Below, piece after piece: positions 36,907 to 46,198 of a stretch of DNA of 64,000 bases (within the stretch, counting starts at the first letter, position 1; each line of letters begins with the position of its first letter). Both the position numbers and the translations under genes were made by a program. The stretch comes from Arthrobacter sp. CDRTa11. GTDB lineage: Bacteria; Actinomycetota; Actinomycetes; Actinomycetales; Micrococcaceae. The stretch lies in the NCBI RefSeq assembly GCF_026427775.1, contig NZ_CP044532.1, positions 2,976,001 through 3,040,000 of the forward strand. Direction: 5' to 3'. Under the pieces are notes generated by a model. The model was not told the DNA's origin, did not search any database, and saw only the letters and a list, made by a program, of their open reading frames with translations.

Positions 36907-38901
36907 TCATTTTGGGCTGCATGCAGCACCACTCCGACCGGGGCTACATCCCGTCACATGGCAGTGTGGTGCTGGACCGGCGCGAGGGCTCGGGGCCGCA
37001 AGTCGCTTTACAACCCCATAATGGCGGCTACGGTGGCCACGGCTCTCAATCAGCTCAAGCAAGTGCTCCGTGCGGCCATGGAGCACCCTCACCATCTGCA
37101 GCACGTGCCGGGGCCGGACGACCATCCACACGACGCCCACACTAAGCGCGGACAGCAACACCATCGTCAGAAGCCCAAAGACTCCCTCGGGCCACGCCAG
37201 CGAGGCCCCGGGCAGGGCAGCAGTGAACCTGGCGGTCCACGCGACGCCGGCACCGAAGGTGCCGGCGACCGCGATCAGCACCGTGGCCGCCCAAGGGGCC
37301 AGGACCACGAGCGGCACCGCTGCCGTACCCAGCAGCGTTACGGGCGCCACCAATGGCGAGGCCAGCACATTCGCCAGCAGGGAGTACGTGGAGAATTGGG
37401 GCTGAAGGAGCACGATCACCGGACCGCACAGTAGCTGCGCGGACAGCGGCACCGCGACGGCGGCCGCCACCCATCGTGGAATGACCGCCGGCGTCCAGTC
37501 CACCATGCGCTGCCCGAGGACAATGATGCCCAGCGTGGCCAGCACCGACAGCAGGAACCCGAAGCTGGTACCCAGCCCCGGATCAAACAGGAGAAGGCCG
37601 ATGACGGCCAGGCAAAGGAAACTCAGGCCACGGCCGGAGCGCCCGCCTGCCAAGGATGCCAGGGCGATCGAGCCCATCAGCGCTGCACGCAGGACACTGG
37701 CATCAGGACCCACCATCACTACAAACAGGGCAAGCCCGGACAGGGCAAGAGCCGCCGCGGGAAGCCGCGGCAGCCGCAGGCTCCTGGCCGCCAACAGGAG
37801 GGCACCCAGCACCAGGCTGCAGTTGGCACCGCTGACCGCGGTCAGATGAGTCATCCCCACGGTTTTCATGGCGGCATTCAGCCCCTCATCCAGGGCACTG
37901 GTGTCTCCTGTGACCATGCCGGGCAGGAGTCCGCGGGCATCGGCCGACAGGAAGGAGGACGCTGAAACATAGCGGCTGCGCAGGTCCTTGGCACCTTCCT
38001 GCCAGCCAGGACCAGCGGAGAGGGCCGCGGGAGCCGAGGACGCAGCGAGCATCCCGGCCTCGGGCTGGCCCGCGTCGGCGGCCTTCAGCTTGCCGGTAGT
38101 CCTGACGACCTGGCCGGGTACCAGGCTTCCCCAGGCGTCCCCGCCCATGGCAACAAGCTCCGCCCGGGTGCGGATCACGTGGCCGCCGGTGGTGATTTCA
38201 ACAGTCATGGCCGGCACGCTCCACCGGCCCAGCAACCCGGAGGAACCGTCCGGGACAAGGGCACGTGGGGAGCCGGACACTTCGAGGACGGCAACCGCCG
38301 AGCTGCCGGCCGCTATGGCGTCAGCAAGGGCTCCGTTGTTGCGTTGGGATGATGCGACGGCTGAATGAGCGGCGGCGGCGGCGCAAAGTACCAGGGCGAT
38401 TGAGGTGGTCAGCAGAAAGCTCCGCGGGACGAGCGGGACGACTGAAGGCCGCCGGTGGCCGGCAAAGATCCGGACTGGCCAAGCTGCACCACCGCCCCGG
38501 TCAGCGCTGGCTGCGGCCCTCCCCCGGGCCGCCGCTGCGAACAGCAGGCCGCCCACGCACACGAGGACCCCGCACAGGATCATCAGCGCCTCCGGTGACA
38601 GCCAGGCGCCAGCGAGGGCCGCACACCAGACCAGCAGCGCAGGAAGCCCAAGCCTCACGTCCGTGCGGCGCCGTGGCGCCTCAGCCGCTGCCTCGCGGCG
38701 ATCCCGGCCGCGCAGCTTTCCACGTAAACGTTCGTCCAGCCCAGCGGGCACGGAAATCGCGGCCCGATGCCGCCGGGAAGCCGGGGACTCCGTAGCTTGC
38801 CGGCCCGGAGATTCCGCTGTTCCAGGAGTATCCCGGACCCGCACGGCCGATTCGATGTACCGGCTCCACGGGCTTCGGCTAGCCACCGGCCGTTCCTTCA
38901 C
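36907..38901 (-). CDS. comEC: ComEC/Rec2 family DNA-uptake channel protein, lacking the C-terminal beta-lactamase-like domain
   Basis: ComEC forms the inner-membrane channel for single-stranded DNA in natural transformation. The 664-residue protein has an N-terminal polar stretch, hydrophobic helices near residues 85-130 and 160-180, an extracellular OB-fold-like region (residues about 195-290), and the competence domain with HLTAVSGANCSLVLGALLL, RAALMGSIALASL and further helices. The metallo-beta-lactamase domain of full-length ComEC is missing. After the last helix only about 70 residues remain, and the final 35 look non-native (APSPRAGPAPHCHVTG...). The gene ends at the border of the accessory block. 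Confidence 0.88.
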   Translation of the reverse strand: MKERPVASRSPWSRYIESAVRVRDTPGTAESPGRQATESPASRRHRAAISVPAGLDERLRGKLRGRDRREAAAEAPRRRTDVRLGLPALLVWCAALAGAWLSPEALMILCGVLVCVGGLLFAAAARGRAAASADRGGGAAWPVRIFAGHRRPSVVPLVPRSFLLTTSIALVLCAAAAAHSAVASSQRNNGALADAIAAGSSAVAVLEVSGSPRALVPDGSSGLLGRWSVPAMTVEITTGGHVIRTRAELVAMGGDAWGSLVPGQVVRTTGKLKAADAGQPEAGMLAASSAPAALSAGPGWQEGAKDLRSRYVSASSFLSADARGLLPGMVTGDTSALDEGLNAAMKTVGMTHLTAVSGANCSLVLGALLLAARSLRLPRLPAAALALSGLALFVVMVGPDASVLRAALMGSIALASLAGGRSGRGLSFLCLAVIGLLLFDPGLGTSFGFLLSVLATLGIIVLGQRMVDWTPAVIPRWVAAAVAVPLSAQLLCGPVIVLLQPQFSTYSLLANVLASPLVAPVTLLGTAAVPLVVLAPWAATVLIAVAGTFGAGVAWTARFTAALPGASLAWPEGVFGLLTMVLLSALSVGVVWMVVRPRHVLQMVRVLHGRTEHLLELIESRGHRSRHYGVVKRLAAPSPRAGPAPHCHVTGCSPGRSGAACSPK

Positions 38902-38910
38902 CGGCGCGCA

Positions 38911-39873
38911 CTAGACGCTCACGAGGGGAAGCAGTGTTTCGAGCATCTTGGGCCCCACGCCGTCCACGGCATCGAGTTCCTCAACGGTTTTGAATGGTCC
39001 ATGCTCCTTCCGCCAGTCCACGATGCGCTGGGCCAGGACCGGTCCCACCTTGGGCAGCGCATCGAGTTCTTCGATGCCGGCGGTGTTCAGGTTCGTTGTG
39101 CCACCGGGTCCGGAGGCAGCCCCGCCGCTGCCAGCACCGCCTGCCGACGGCCCCGCGGCGATGCCGGAGGAATCAGAAGGCAGGGGTTCGCCGGGCAGCG
39201 GAACATAGACCTTCTGCCCGTCCGCCAGAAGCGCAGCCAGGTTGAGCCGATTCAGGTCAGCGGCTGAGGTACCGCCGCCCGCCGCCGCAAGCGCCTCGTG
39301 TACCCGGCTCCCAGAAGGCAACTGCACCACCCCTGGGCTGGCGACGGCCCCAGCGACATGGACAATGAGGATCCCGGCTGAGGGATCCCCGGCGCCTGGA
39401 CCGGCAGGCACATCACCCTCGGGCGGCTTATCCGTCGTCCCGCCCGGGGCGCCCGGTGGACTCCCGGCAGCGCTGACGTCACTGAGTGGAATCACGTGGG
39501 GCTCTCCCTGGGAGACCTGCCACCAGAACCAGGCGCCGGCCAGTACTGCGGCGATGCAGATGAGCAGAGCCACGCGGGCTCCGAGCCGCCACCTGAGGGC
39601 GGGACCCCTTTGGGCCGTGCCCGCTGACCCGGAGGGGCCCGCCCCGGCCACGCTCCCTGCCCTTGCATCCCGCGGCGGATGGCGCCCGGAGCCGGAGCCA
39701 TGGACGCCGGTTTCCTGCGCAGGAAGGTCCGCTCCGCCGTCGTACTCAAAGATTTCCTGGCCACCGTCTGTCAGGAGCAGCCCGCGGGGCCGGCTGCCCA
39801 GGGTGGACTGCAGCCGGTCCCTGGCGTGGCGCGCCCCCTGACCCGCTGTTGTTCCAGCATCCCGGCGTGACAT
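38911..39873 (-). CDS. comEA: ComEA family DNA-binding competence protein
   Basis: This membrane-anchored receptor binds incoming double-stranded DNA for ComEC. A cytoplasmic N-terminus of about 95 residues is followed by one transmembrane helix (VALLICIAAVLAGAWFWW). An SLBB domain (IVHVAGAVASPGVVQLPSGSR...) and a Gly/Ser linker lead to two helix-hairpin-helix motifs (NLNTAGIEELDALPKVGPVLAQRI and FKTVEELDAVDGVGPKMLE). ATG at 39873 is chosen because TAGCGT lies 7 nt upstream, which suggests a leaderless transcript. comEC follows at 9 nt, so the two are an operon. Confidence 0.93.
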   Translation of the reverse strand: MSRRDAGTTAGQGARHARDRLQSTLGSRPRGLLLTDGGQEIFEYDGGADLPAQETGVHGSGSGRHPPRDARAGSVAGAGPSGSAGTAQRGPALRWRLGARVALLICIAAVLAGAWFWWQVSQGEPHVIPLSDVSAAGSPPGAPGGTTDKPPEGDVPAGPGAGDPSAGILIVHVAGAVASPGVVQLPSGSRVHEALAAAGGGTSAADLNRLNLAALLADGQKVYVPLPGEPLPSDSSGIAAGPSAGGAGSGGAASGPGGTTNLNTAGIEELDALPKVGPVLAQRIVDWRKEHGPFKTVEELDAVDGVGPKMLETLLPLVSV

Positions 39874-39880
39874 AGGCCCC

Positions 39881-39886
39881 ACGCTA
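39881..39886 (-). promoter_or_regulatory. -10 box TAGCGT for a leaderless comEA-comEC mRNA
   Basis: TAGCGT on the minus strand ends 7 nt before the ATG at 39873, with no Shine-Dalgarno sequence in between. It would give comEA-comEC its own transcript separate from degV. Confidence 0.45.
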
Positions 39887-39958
39887 GGGAACCGGACGCG
39901 CCGGCAACAGGCCAGGCTGACGCTATGTGGACAGCGGGAACGAGGTGGAAAGCGGGAA

Positions 39959-40963
39959 CTACGGGGAAAGCCCGGGCAGGTCTTCAGGCTGGGCCAGCGG
40001 GCCAGTCTCCCCCACGATCACCGCAAGGACCCCCAGCCCCGCGTGCGCCGCGAGAACTGCCGGCAGTGAACTGATCTGTGCGGGCGGGATGTTGGGCAGC
40101 GCGGCGGCCAGCCTGGCAGCCAGCCCTTCTGCTTCCGCCGGATTGCCGAAGTGATGGACGGCGAGGCGCACCTGGCCGTCGGGGCGGGAAGCAGCATCGG
40201 CCGCCGCTATCTCCTCGAGCCGGGCGACGGCCCTGGCCGCTGAACGGACCTTTTCCAATGGCACGATTTTTCCGTCTTCGACGGCGAGAATGGGCTTGAT
40301 GGCAAGCATGGTTCCCAGGAGGGACGCCGCCGCCCCGATCCTTCCGCCGCGGCGCAGCTGCTCAAGGCTGGGAACATAGAAATACACCTTGGTCCGTGCC
40401 AGCTGCTCCTCCGCCAGCGCCCTGACTGCCGCGGCATCCTGCCCCTCGGCAGCGGCGAGCACTGCGGCCTGCACGCCCATGCCCTGGGCCATCCCCACTG
40501 TGCCGGAATCAATAACCTCCACGGGGATTCCAACCCTGCCCGCGGCCAGCCTGGCCGCGTCAGCGGTCCCGGACAACCCGCCCGAGATATGGAGTGAGAC
40601 GACAGCCTGGTAACCCCGGCGTTCAGCGGCCACGAACGCCTGCTCAAATTGCCCCGGAGACGGGCGGGAGGTCTTGACCGACTTGCCTGTGGCCAGCGCC
40701 AGCGAGATGGTTTCGGTGATGTCGTCCTCGCCCTCACCATAGATTTCCTCGCCCACCATCACGGGCATGGGGATCACGGTGAGCCGCCCGTCGCCGGAGA
40801 AGGCCGCTACCCATTCTGCGGGAAGCGCCGCTGCCGAATCGGTGACCACAGCAGTACCGCCGCCGGGGGACGGCGCGGCGTCAGTCTCTGGCCGGGGTAC
40901 GGGACGAAGGGCCCCGAGGCGGGCGCGGAGCCAGGTCCAGGCGGCGGCATCACGGTCTGGCAA
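39959..40963 (-). CDS. DegV family fatty-acid-binding protein
   Basis: DegV/FakB proteins bind a fatty acid and present it to a FakA-type kinase. AVVTDSAAALP (39-49) opens the DegV fold. TSRPSPGQFEQAF and VVSLHISGGLSGTADAARLA form the lipid and phosphate site, and VIDSGTVGMAQGMGVQAA, LRRGGRIG and KPIL follow. 334 residues with a 35-residue polar N-terminus. The start is TTG, with GGAGG 5 nt upstream. It lies between leuS and comEA in the same direction. No kinase partner (DAK2 domain protein) is visible. Confidence 0.92.
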   Translation of the reverse strand: MPDRDAAAWTWLRARLGALRPVPRPETDAAPSPGGGTAVVTDSAAALPAEWVAAFSGDGRLTVIPMPVMVGEEIYGEGEDDITETISLALATGKSVKTSRPSPGQFEQAFVAAERRGYQAVVSLHISGGLSGTADAARLAAGRVGIPVEVIDSGTVGMAQGMGVQAAVLAAAEGQDAAAVRALAEEQLARTKVYFYVPSLEQLRRGGRIGAAASLLGTMLAIKPILAVEDGKIVPLEKVRSAARAVARLEEIAAADAASRPDGQVRLAVHHFGNPAEAEGLAARLAAALPNIPPAQISSLPAVLAAHAGLGVLAVIVGETGPLAQPEDLPGLSP

Positions 40964-41018
40964 GGGTGCCTCCTGGAGTCATGGCCGGCCGCCGGACGGA
41001 TCCGGCGGCCGGGACCGG

Positions 41019-43544
41019 CTAGGCCGGGACGATGTTCACCAGTTTAGGGGCGCGCACGATCACGGTGCGGATGCCGCGGCCGTCAAGTGCCCGCTGGACG
41101 TTTTCCGAGCCCAGCGCCAGCTCGCGCAGCCGCTCCTCAGTGATGTCCGGGGACACCTCCAGGCGGTCCCTGACTTTCCCCTGCACCTGGACGACGGCGG
41201 TGACCGTGTCCTGTACCAGCAACGATTCGTCGTGGGAAGGCCAGCCGGCGTTAGCCACAGAGGCCGGGTGGCCCAGGGCGTTCCACATGTCCTCTGCCGT
41301 GTAAGGGGCGAAGAGGCTCAGGATGACCGCGACTGCTTCAGCTGCCTCACGAACGGCAGGATCTGTTGCCCCGGCACCGGAATCGATCGCCTTTCGGGTG
41401 GCGTTAACCAGCTCCATCAGCTTGGCCACCACAACGTTGAACTTGTTGTTGTCCAGCAGATCGGCTGCATCGGCAATGACGCGGTGGGTCACGGACCTCA
41501 AGGCCCGGTCACCGGCTGTAACGTCCACGCCCGGATCGCTGGCCACGTCCTGCGCCAGGCGCCAGGCGCGGGCCAGGAACTTCGCAGAACCCGACGGCGA
41601 AACGTCCGCCCAGTCCACGTCGTCTTCGGGCGGGGAAGCGAAGATCATGGTCAGGCGCACGGCATCCACGCCGTACTTGTCCAGCTGCTCGCCGAGGTCC
41701 ACGCCGTTCCCCAGGGACTTGCTCATGGCCTTGCCGCCGTTGAGGACCTGCCCTTGGTTGAGCAGCGCACTGAACGGCTCATCGGCGTCGATCATGCCAA
41801 GGTCGTGGATGACTTTGGTGAAGAACCGTGCGTAGAGCAGGTGCAGGATGGCGTGCTCCACGCCGCCCACGTACTGCCCCACAGGCATCCAGTCATTGAT
41901 CTTCGCGGGATCAAAGGGTCCTTCGGTGTAGTCCGGCGAAACAAAGCGCAGGAAGTACCAGGAGGAGTCAACGAACGTGTCCATGGTGTCCGTGTCGCGC
42001 TTGGCTGGACCATGGCAATTGGGGCAGTCCACATTGACCCAGGCTTCGGCCGCGGCCAGAGGAGAGGTGCCCTTCGGGGAAAGGTCCTCGCCGCGCAGGT
42101 TGTCGGGCAGGGTGACGGGCAGCTGTTCGTCCGGCACCGGGACTTCCCCGCACTCTGCGCAGTGGATGATGGGGATGGGCGTGCCCCAGAACCGCTGGCG
42201 GCTGAGCAGCCAGTCGCGGAGGCGGAAGTTGACAAACTTTTCGCCCGTGCCCTGCTTTTCCAGGATGTCAATGGCGGCGGGGATGGCCTCAGCCTTCGGC
42301 AGGCCGTCAAGGGCGCCGGAGTTGATCAGGGTTCCTTCCCCGGCGGTCGCCTTGCCGGAGACGGCGGGGTCTTCCTCGCCGGTGTCCAGGACAGCCCGGA
42401 CCGGAAGGCCGAACGTCCTGGCGAAGTCGAGGTCCCGCTGGTCATGGGCCGGGACTGCCATGATGGCACCCGTGCCGTAATCGGCCAGGACGTAGTCGGC
42501 AGCCCAGACCTGCAGCTTCTCGCCGTTGAGCGGGTTGATGGCGTAGCGGCCGGTGAAGACGCCTGTCTTCTCCCGCTCGGTGGACTGGCGTTCAATCTCG
42601 GTGAGCGCCTTGACCTGCTCGCGGTACGCCTCCAGGGCGGCTGAGTGCTCCTCCGTGACCAGCTCGACGGCGAGCGGAGCGTCCGCGGCAACCACAAAGA
42701 AGGTGGCACCGTACAGGGTGTCCGGGCGTGTTGTGAAGACGGTGACGTCCTTGGCGGGCTTGCCACCGTCGGCCTCGATGACAAAGGTGACGTGGGCGCC
42801 TTCGGACCGGCCGATCCAGTTTTTCTGCATGGCCAGCACACGCTCGGGCCAGTGGCCGCGGAGCTCGTCCATGTCATCCAGGAGGCGGTCGGCATAGTCG
42901 GTGATCTTGAAGTACCACTGGTTCAGGGACTTCTTGGTGACTGGCGTTCCGCAGCGTTCGCAGGCGCCGTTGACCACCTGTTCGTTGGCCAGCACGGTCT
43001 GGTCCTTGGGGCACCAGTTGACCGGAGAGTCCTTGCGGTAGGCCAGCCCGCGCTCGTAAAAGCGCTTGAACAGCCACTGCGTCCAGCGGTAGTACCCGGG
43101 ATCGGACGTGTGCAGCCGTCGGGACCAGTCAGCGGAGATGGCGTACCGCTTGAAGGACGCCGCCTGCGTTTCAATGTTGGCGTAGGTCCACTCGCTGGGG
43201 TGCGCATTGCGCTTGATGGCCGCGTTCTCGGCCGGGAGGCCGAAGGAGTCCCAGCCGATGGGGTGCAGCACGTCATAACCCTGTTGGCGCAGGTAGCGGG
43301 CAACCACATCACCCATGGCGAAGGCCTCGGCGTGGCCCATGTGAAGGTCACCTGAGGGGTAGGGGAACATGTCCAGCACATAGCGGCGCTCCCGTGAACC
43401 GTCGTCGACGGGCGTGAAGACCTTGAGGTCCTCCCACACCTGCGGCCATTTGGCCTCCATGGCGGCAAAGCTGTAGGCACCCTCGTCGGGTCCTTCCGCC
43501 GTCACTGCTGCTGTTCCGGTCTCTGTTTCCGGCTGAACGCCCAC
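41019..43544 (-). CDS. leuS: leucyl-tRNA synthetase
   Basis: This class I synthetase charges tRNA-Leu. [17 protein letters not shown] contains the HIGH-type motif, and [12 protein letters not shown] the KMSKS loop. An editing (CP1) domain with the threonine-rich [14 protein letters not shown] region and an anticodon-binding domain ending in [12 protein letters not shown] are present. GTG at 43544 has GAGGG about 5 nt upstream and gives 841 residues, the usual size; about 200 upstream in-frame codons are not coding. A leader ORF with three Leu codons and an intrinsic terminator precede it, so expression is probably set by attenuation. Confidence 0.95.
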   Translation of the reverse strand: MGVQPETETGTAAVTAEGPDEGAYSFAAMEAKWPQVWEDLKVFTPVDDGSRERRYVLDMFPYPSGDLHMGHAEAFAMGDVVARYLRQQGYDVLHPIGWDSFGLPAENAAIKRNAHPSEWTYANIETQAASFKRYAISADWSRRLHTSDPGYYRWTQWLFKRFYERGLAYRKDSPVNWCPKDQTVLANEQVVNGACERCGTPVTKKSLNQWYFKITDYADRLLDDMDELRGHWPERVLAMQKNWIGRSEGAHVTFVIEADGGKPAKDVTVFTTRPDTLYGATFFVVAADAPLAVELVTEEHSAALEAYREQVKALTEIERQSTEREKTGVFTGRYAINPLNGEKLQVWAADYVLADYGTGAIMAVPAHDQRDLDFARTFGLPVRAVLDTGEEDPAVSGKATAGEGTLINSGALDGLPKAEAIPAAIDILEKQGTGEKFVNFRLRDWLLSRQRFWGTPIPIIHCAECGEVPVPDEQLPVTLPDNLRGEDLSPKGTSPLAAAEAWVNVDCPNCHGPAKRDTDTMDTFVDSSWYFLRFVSPDYTEGPFDPAKINDWMPVGQYVGGVEHAILHLLYARFFTKVIHDLGMIDADEPFSALLNQGQVLNGGKAMSKSLGNGVDLGEQLDKYGVDAVRLTMIFASPPEDDVDWADVSPSGSAKFLARAWRLAQDVASDPGVDVTAGDRALRSVTHRVIADAADLLDNNKFNVVVAKLMELVNATRKAIDSGAGATDPAVREAAEAVAVILSLFAPYTAEDMWNALGHPASVANAGWPSHDESLLVQDTVTAVVQVQGKVRDRLEVSPDITEERLRELALGSENVQRALDGRGIRTVIVRAPKLVNIVPA

Positions 43545-43625
43545 TGCTGCCCTCTTCTGTTCTGTCACGGCATCGGTGCTGCCATAACTGTCTGATCCTC
43601 CTGCCGCCGGCCCGGAACAGGCCCG

Positions 43626-43657
43626 GACACACAAAAGCCCCTCTCCATGGAGGGGCT
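43626..43657 (-). terminator. attenuator terminator in the leuS leader
   Basis: AGCCCCTC and GAGGGGCT form an 8-bp GC-rich stem with a 6-nt loop; on the minus strand TTTTGTGTG follows at once. It lies between the leucine leader ORF and leuS. An alternative pairing of GCTAGCCGC at the leader stop (43692-43700) with GCGGCAGC (43655-43662) would overlap its 5' arm by 3 nt. Confidence 0.7.
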
Positions 43658-43695
43658 GCCGCGCGGCAATCCGTTTCTGTCCGGACGCCGGGCGG

Positions 43696-43722
43696 CTAGC
43701 TAAGCAGAAGGATCGCACGCAT
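43696..43722 (-). CDS. leucine leader peptide of leuS
   Basis: An eight-codon [11 protein letters not shown], ends in TAG and carries three Leu codons in a row (CTT CTG CTT). It stands 6 nt after a TAAAGT -10 box, so its ATG is the likely 5' end of the transcript. A terminator hairpin with U-tract follows 38 nt after its stop and before leuS. The peptide shares Arg-Ala-x-Leu(3+)-Ser with the leuA leader in this window. Leader-peptide control of leuS is inferred from this layout. Confidence 0.7.
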   Translation of the reverse strand: MRAILLLS

Positions 43723-43728
43723 AGAACT

Positions 43729-43734
43729 ACTTTA
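43729..43734 (-). promoter_or_regulatory. -10 box TAAAGT of the leuS leader transcript
   Basis: TAAAGT on the minus strand is followed by six bases and the ATG of the leucine leader ORF. It fits the TANNNT plus 6-7 nt pattern seen at other starts in the window. The -35 region is not well conserved. Confidence 0.6.
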
Positions 43735-43804
43735 GCGCACGCAGGCCACCGGATGAGGGCACGCCCGCCGCCCCTGCGCCCTGTCCCCCACCATGCGCCG
43801 CAAC

Positions 43805-43810
43805 TAGACT
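43805..43810 (+). promoter_or_regulatory. -10 box TAGACT of the PEP-synthase-like gene
   Basis: TAGACT fits the -10 consensus, and a weak TGTCCC lies at -35 distance. Transcription from here would place three tandem 14-bp repeats in the 5' untranslated region. Confidence 0.4.
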
Positions 43811-43819
43811 GAAGGCCGC

Positions 43820-43861
43820 AATACTGCCTCCTAAACACTGCTTCCCAAACACTGCCTCCCA
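43820..43861 (+). repeat. three tandem 14-bp repeats before the PEP-synthase-like gene
   Basis: AATACTGCCTCCTA, AACACTGCTTCCCA and AACACTGCCTCCCA stand head to tail and end 9 nt before the first possible start codon. Units two and three differ at one base. They may bind a regulator, set spacing or vary by slippage. Confidence 0.85.
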
Positions 43862-43870
43862 TCAGGACCG

Positions 43871-46156
43871 GTGACTCCCGTGAGCGAAGATATCCCGTTT
43901 CCCCGCCTGGGGCAGTCCACGGCACTGACGAGGGAGTCCGTTGGCGGAAAAGCGGCAGCCTTGTCAGCATTGGCCTCCGCCGGATTTCCGGTCCCTCCGG
44001 GATTTGTGGTGACAAGGGCTGCGCTGGAGAGTGACGCTGACGCGGGAAACGGGCCCGGGGACAGACTGCAGGCAGCGGCTGCTGCCACCGGACCCGGACC
44101 TTTTGCCGTTCGTTCCTCGGCCGTCGCGGAAGACCTTCCCGGGGCGTCATTCGCCGGAATGTACGAAAGTTACCTTCGGGTGCCCGCCGGCGGTCTTGAG
44201 GATGCTGTCAGCAGGTGCTTCGCCTCCGCTGAAGCTGGCCGGGTGCGGGCTTACCAGACCGCTGTTCCCTCAGGTTCGCGGGATAACACAGCCGCGACCG
44301 GAATGGCAGTCTTGGTGCAGCAGATGGTGGATCCGGCCGCCGCCGGTGTTGCTTTCACCGCCAACCCCCTCACCGGCGCCCGCGACGAAACCGTCATCTC
44401 TGCTGTTCCCGGCCTCGCCGAGGGCCTGGTTTCGGGCGTGGAGACGGGCGAGGAATGGACAGTCCGCGCCGGCCAGCCGGCCCTGACCCGCGGAGCCGGA
44501 GGTGTCCTTTCGCTGGAAAGCGCGACGGCGGTGGCCGCCGCGGCCGCAAAGGTCGCCACGCATTTTGGCTGCCCCCAGGACGTCGAGTGGGCGGTGGACC
44601 ATGGCGGCGCGGTGTTCATCCTGCAGGCCCGTCCCATGACGGCATTGCCCGATCCCGTAGCCTGGGATCCGCCGGGGAAAGGGGCCTGGCTGAGGAACTT
44701 CCGGCTAGGCGAATGGTTGCCCGAACCCGTCACTCCGTTGTTTATGGACTGGGTGATTCCCGGCATCGACGCTGCCTACAACGGGGCTGTGGAGAGAGCG
44801 GTGGGCGTCACAGTCCCGATGGGGCACTGCCTAGTCAATGGCTGGTACTACGTTGCGCCGCCAACGCCGCGGGCGCTGCCCCACCTGCTCTTCGGAGGCA
44901 GGCCGCGGTCTCTGCCGTTCTTCTTCAACCTGGTGGTCCGGCCCATGTTCGACCCCCGGGGCGCCGACAGATCGGTGCTGCGGGACCTCGAAGAGGAATG
45001 GCGAACCACCTGCCTCCCCGCCTACCGGTCACTCTCCGGCGCCGGTGCGGGCCAGGCCACCGTGGAGGAGCTCAAAGAGACCGTGGAGCAGGTGGCCCGG
45101 GCAGCCGGCGAATACCTCTGGTATTTTGCCGCCACCGGGGGTGCGGCCTGGAAGATGGAGCTGGTCCTCGCCAGATTCTGGCGCCGCCATCTCGCCAAAC
45201 TCACGGGCGCCGACGGAGACTCCGGGAACTGGCAAACCAACGGCTATCAGGTGCTCCTGGCAGGGCTCTCCCCCACGTTGCCTGATAACGTCCCGCACGC
45301 CGTGTACAGCCTGGACTGGTACCACAAGACGGCCGGGGAGGAACCTGACCGGGTTTCCCTGATGCGAGGCAACGGCAGCGCCGCCGGCGCTCCGTCGGCG
45401 GCTGCCATGGCCGCCGCGGTCCGCCGTCGGGAAGCTGAAGCGGCCTGCCGCGCTGCGCTCAAAGGATCCCGGCTGCTGAACAGGTTCGACAGGCTCCTCG
45501 GCGTTGCCCAGCACTATGCCCTGCTGCGCGAGGAGCAGAGCCGTGACTTCACCCTTGGCTGGCCCCTCCTGCGGCGTTCAGCCCTGGGGATCGGCGGCGA
45601 TCTTTGCGCTCGCGGAATCATCGATACGCCGGAGGACGTCTTTTTCCTGACAAAACACGCACTGCGTCCCGACACACCCCCACAGCAAAAGGTCGTGGAA
45701 CGCCGGCGCGAAGAATGGCTGCGCCACAGGAAGCTGGTGGCACCGCTGTGGCTGGGCAAGCTCCCGCCGCTGATCGGCAACACCTTCGACAGGGTAGCCA
45801 ACAGCGCTCGCACTGCCAGGCGGGTGCCCGCCGGGGCGCTGCCGGGCCATCCGGCAAGTCCGGGACGCGCGAAAGGAAGGGTGCGCGTGGTGGACGGTCC
45901 GGAGGAATTTGCCCTGTTTCAGCCCGGTGAGGTCCTGGTGGCGAAGGCCACGGCACCCGCGTGGACCCCGCTCTTTGCCCAGGCTGCTGCCGTGGTCACG
46001 GACGGCGGCAACCTCGCAGCCCATGCTTCCCTCGTCGCCCGCGAATACGGCATCCCTGCAGTAGTAGGAACCGGCAACGCAACCCAACTCCTCCGCACCG
46101 GCCAGCTGGTCACGGTCGACGGCAGCGCCGGCATTGTAGAAACCCGCAACGCCTGA
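43871..46156 (+). CDS. PEP synthase-like / rifampin phosphotransferase-like protein
   Basis: This is a multidomain phosphotransferase. Residues 1-250 form the ATP-grasp pyruvate/PEP-binding domain ([55 protein letters not shown]). A middle helical region of about 350 residues ([17 protein letters not shown]...) is unlike PEP synthase. The C-terminal mobile domain has [26 protein letters not shown] with the phospho-histidine. The C-terminal PEP-binding barrel of true PpsA is absent. This three-part plan resembles rifampin phosphotransferase, which uses ATP to phosphorylate rifamycins; the substrate here is not proven. 761 residues; the start may be GTG 43871 or 43880. Confidence 0.8.
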   Translation: MTPVSEDIPFPRLGQSTALTRESVGGKAAALSALASAGFPVPPGFVVTRAALESDADAGNGPGDRLQAAAAATGPGPFAVRSSAVAEDLPGASFAGMYESYLRVPAGGLEDAVSRCFASAEAGRVRAYQTAVPSGSRDNTAATGMAVLVQQMVDPAAAGVAFTANPLTGARDETVISAVPGLAEGLVSGVETGEEWTVRAGQPALTRGAGGVLSLESATAVAAAAAKVATHFGCPQDVEWAVDHGGAVFILQARPMTALPDPVAWDPPGKGAWLRNFRLGEWLPEPVTPLFMDWVIPGIDAAYNGAVERAVGVTVPMGHCLVNGWYYVAPPTPRALPHLLFGGRPRSLPFFFNLVVRPMFDPRGADRSVLRDLEEEWRTTCLPAYRSLSGAGAGQATVEELKETVEQVARAAGEYLWYFAATGGAAWKMELVLARFWRRHLAKLTGADGDSGNWQTNGYQVLLAGLSPTLPDNVPHAVYSLDWYHKTAGEEPDRVSLMRGNGSAAGAPSAAAMAAAVRRREAEAACRAALKGSRLLNRFDRLLGVAQHYALLREEQSRDFTLGWPLLRRSALGIGGDLCARGIIDTPEDVFFLTKHALRPDTPPQQKVVERRREEWLRHRKLVAPLWLGKLPPLIGNTFDRVANSARTARRVPAGALPGHPASPGRAKGRVRVVDGPEEFALFQPGEVLVAKATAPAWTPLFAQAAAVVTDGGNLAAHASLVAREYGIPAVVGTGNATQLLRTGQLVTVDGSAGIVETRNA

Positions 46157-46198
46157 AGAAGCGGGCGGGGCAGGTGCGGCTTCCGTCAAAAAAACCAG

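Noticed and set aside
35232..36932. A 566-codon minus-strand frame across the flavoprotein
   Set aside because: Only its first part, near 36700-36860, looks like protein. The rest is the complement of the flavoprotein gene.
40767..42644. A long open frame antisense to degV and leuS
   Set aside because: Same cause: codon-bias shadow of leuS. No start signal or family pattern.
43740..43870. Rifamycin-associated element upstream of the PEP-synthase-like gene
   Set aside because: The expected GC-rich palindrome is absent; only the tandem 14-bp repeats are present.
43545..44150. In-frame upstream extension of leuS by about 200 codons
   Set aside because: It crosses the leader ORF, the terminator and the divergent promoter, and lacks any synthetase similarity.
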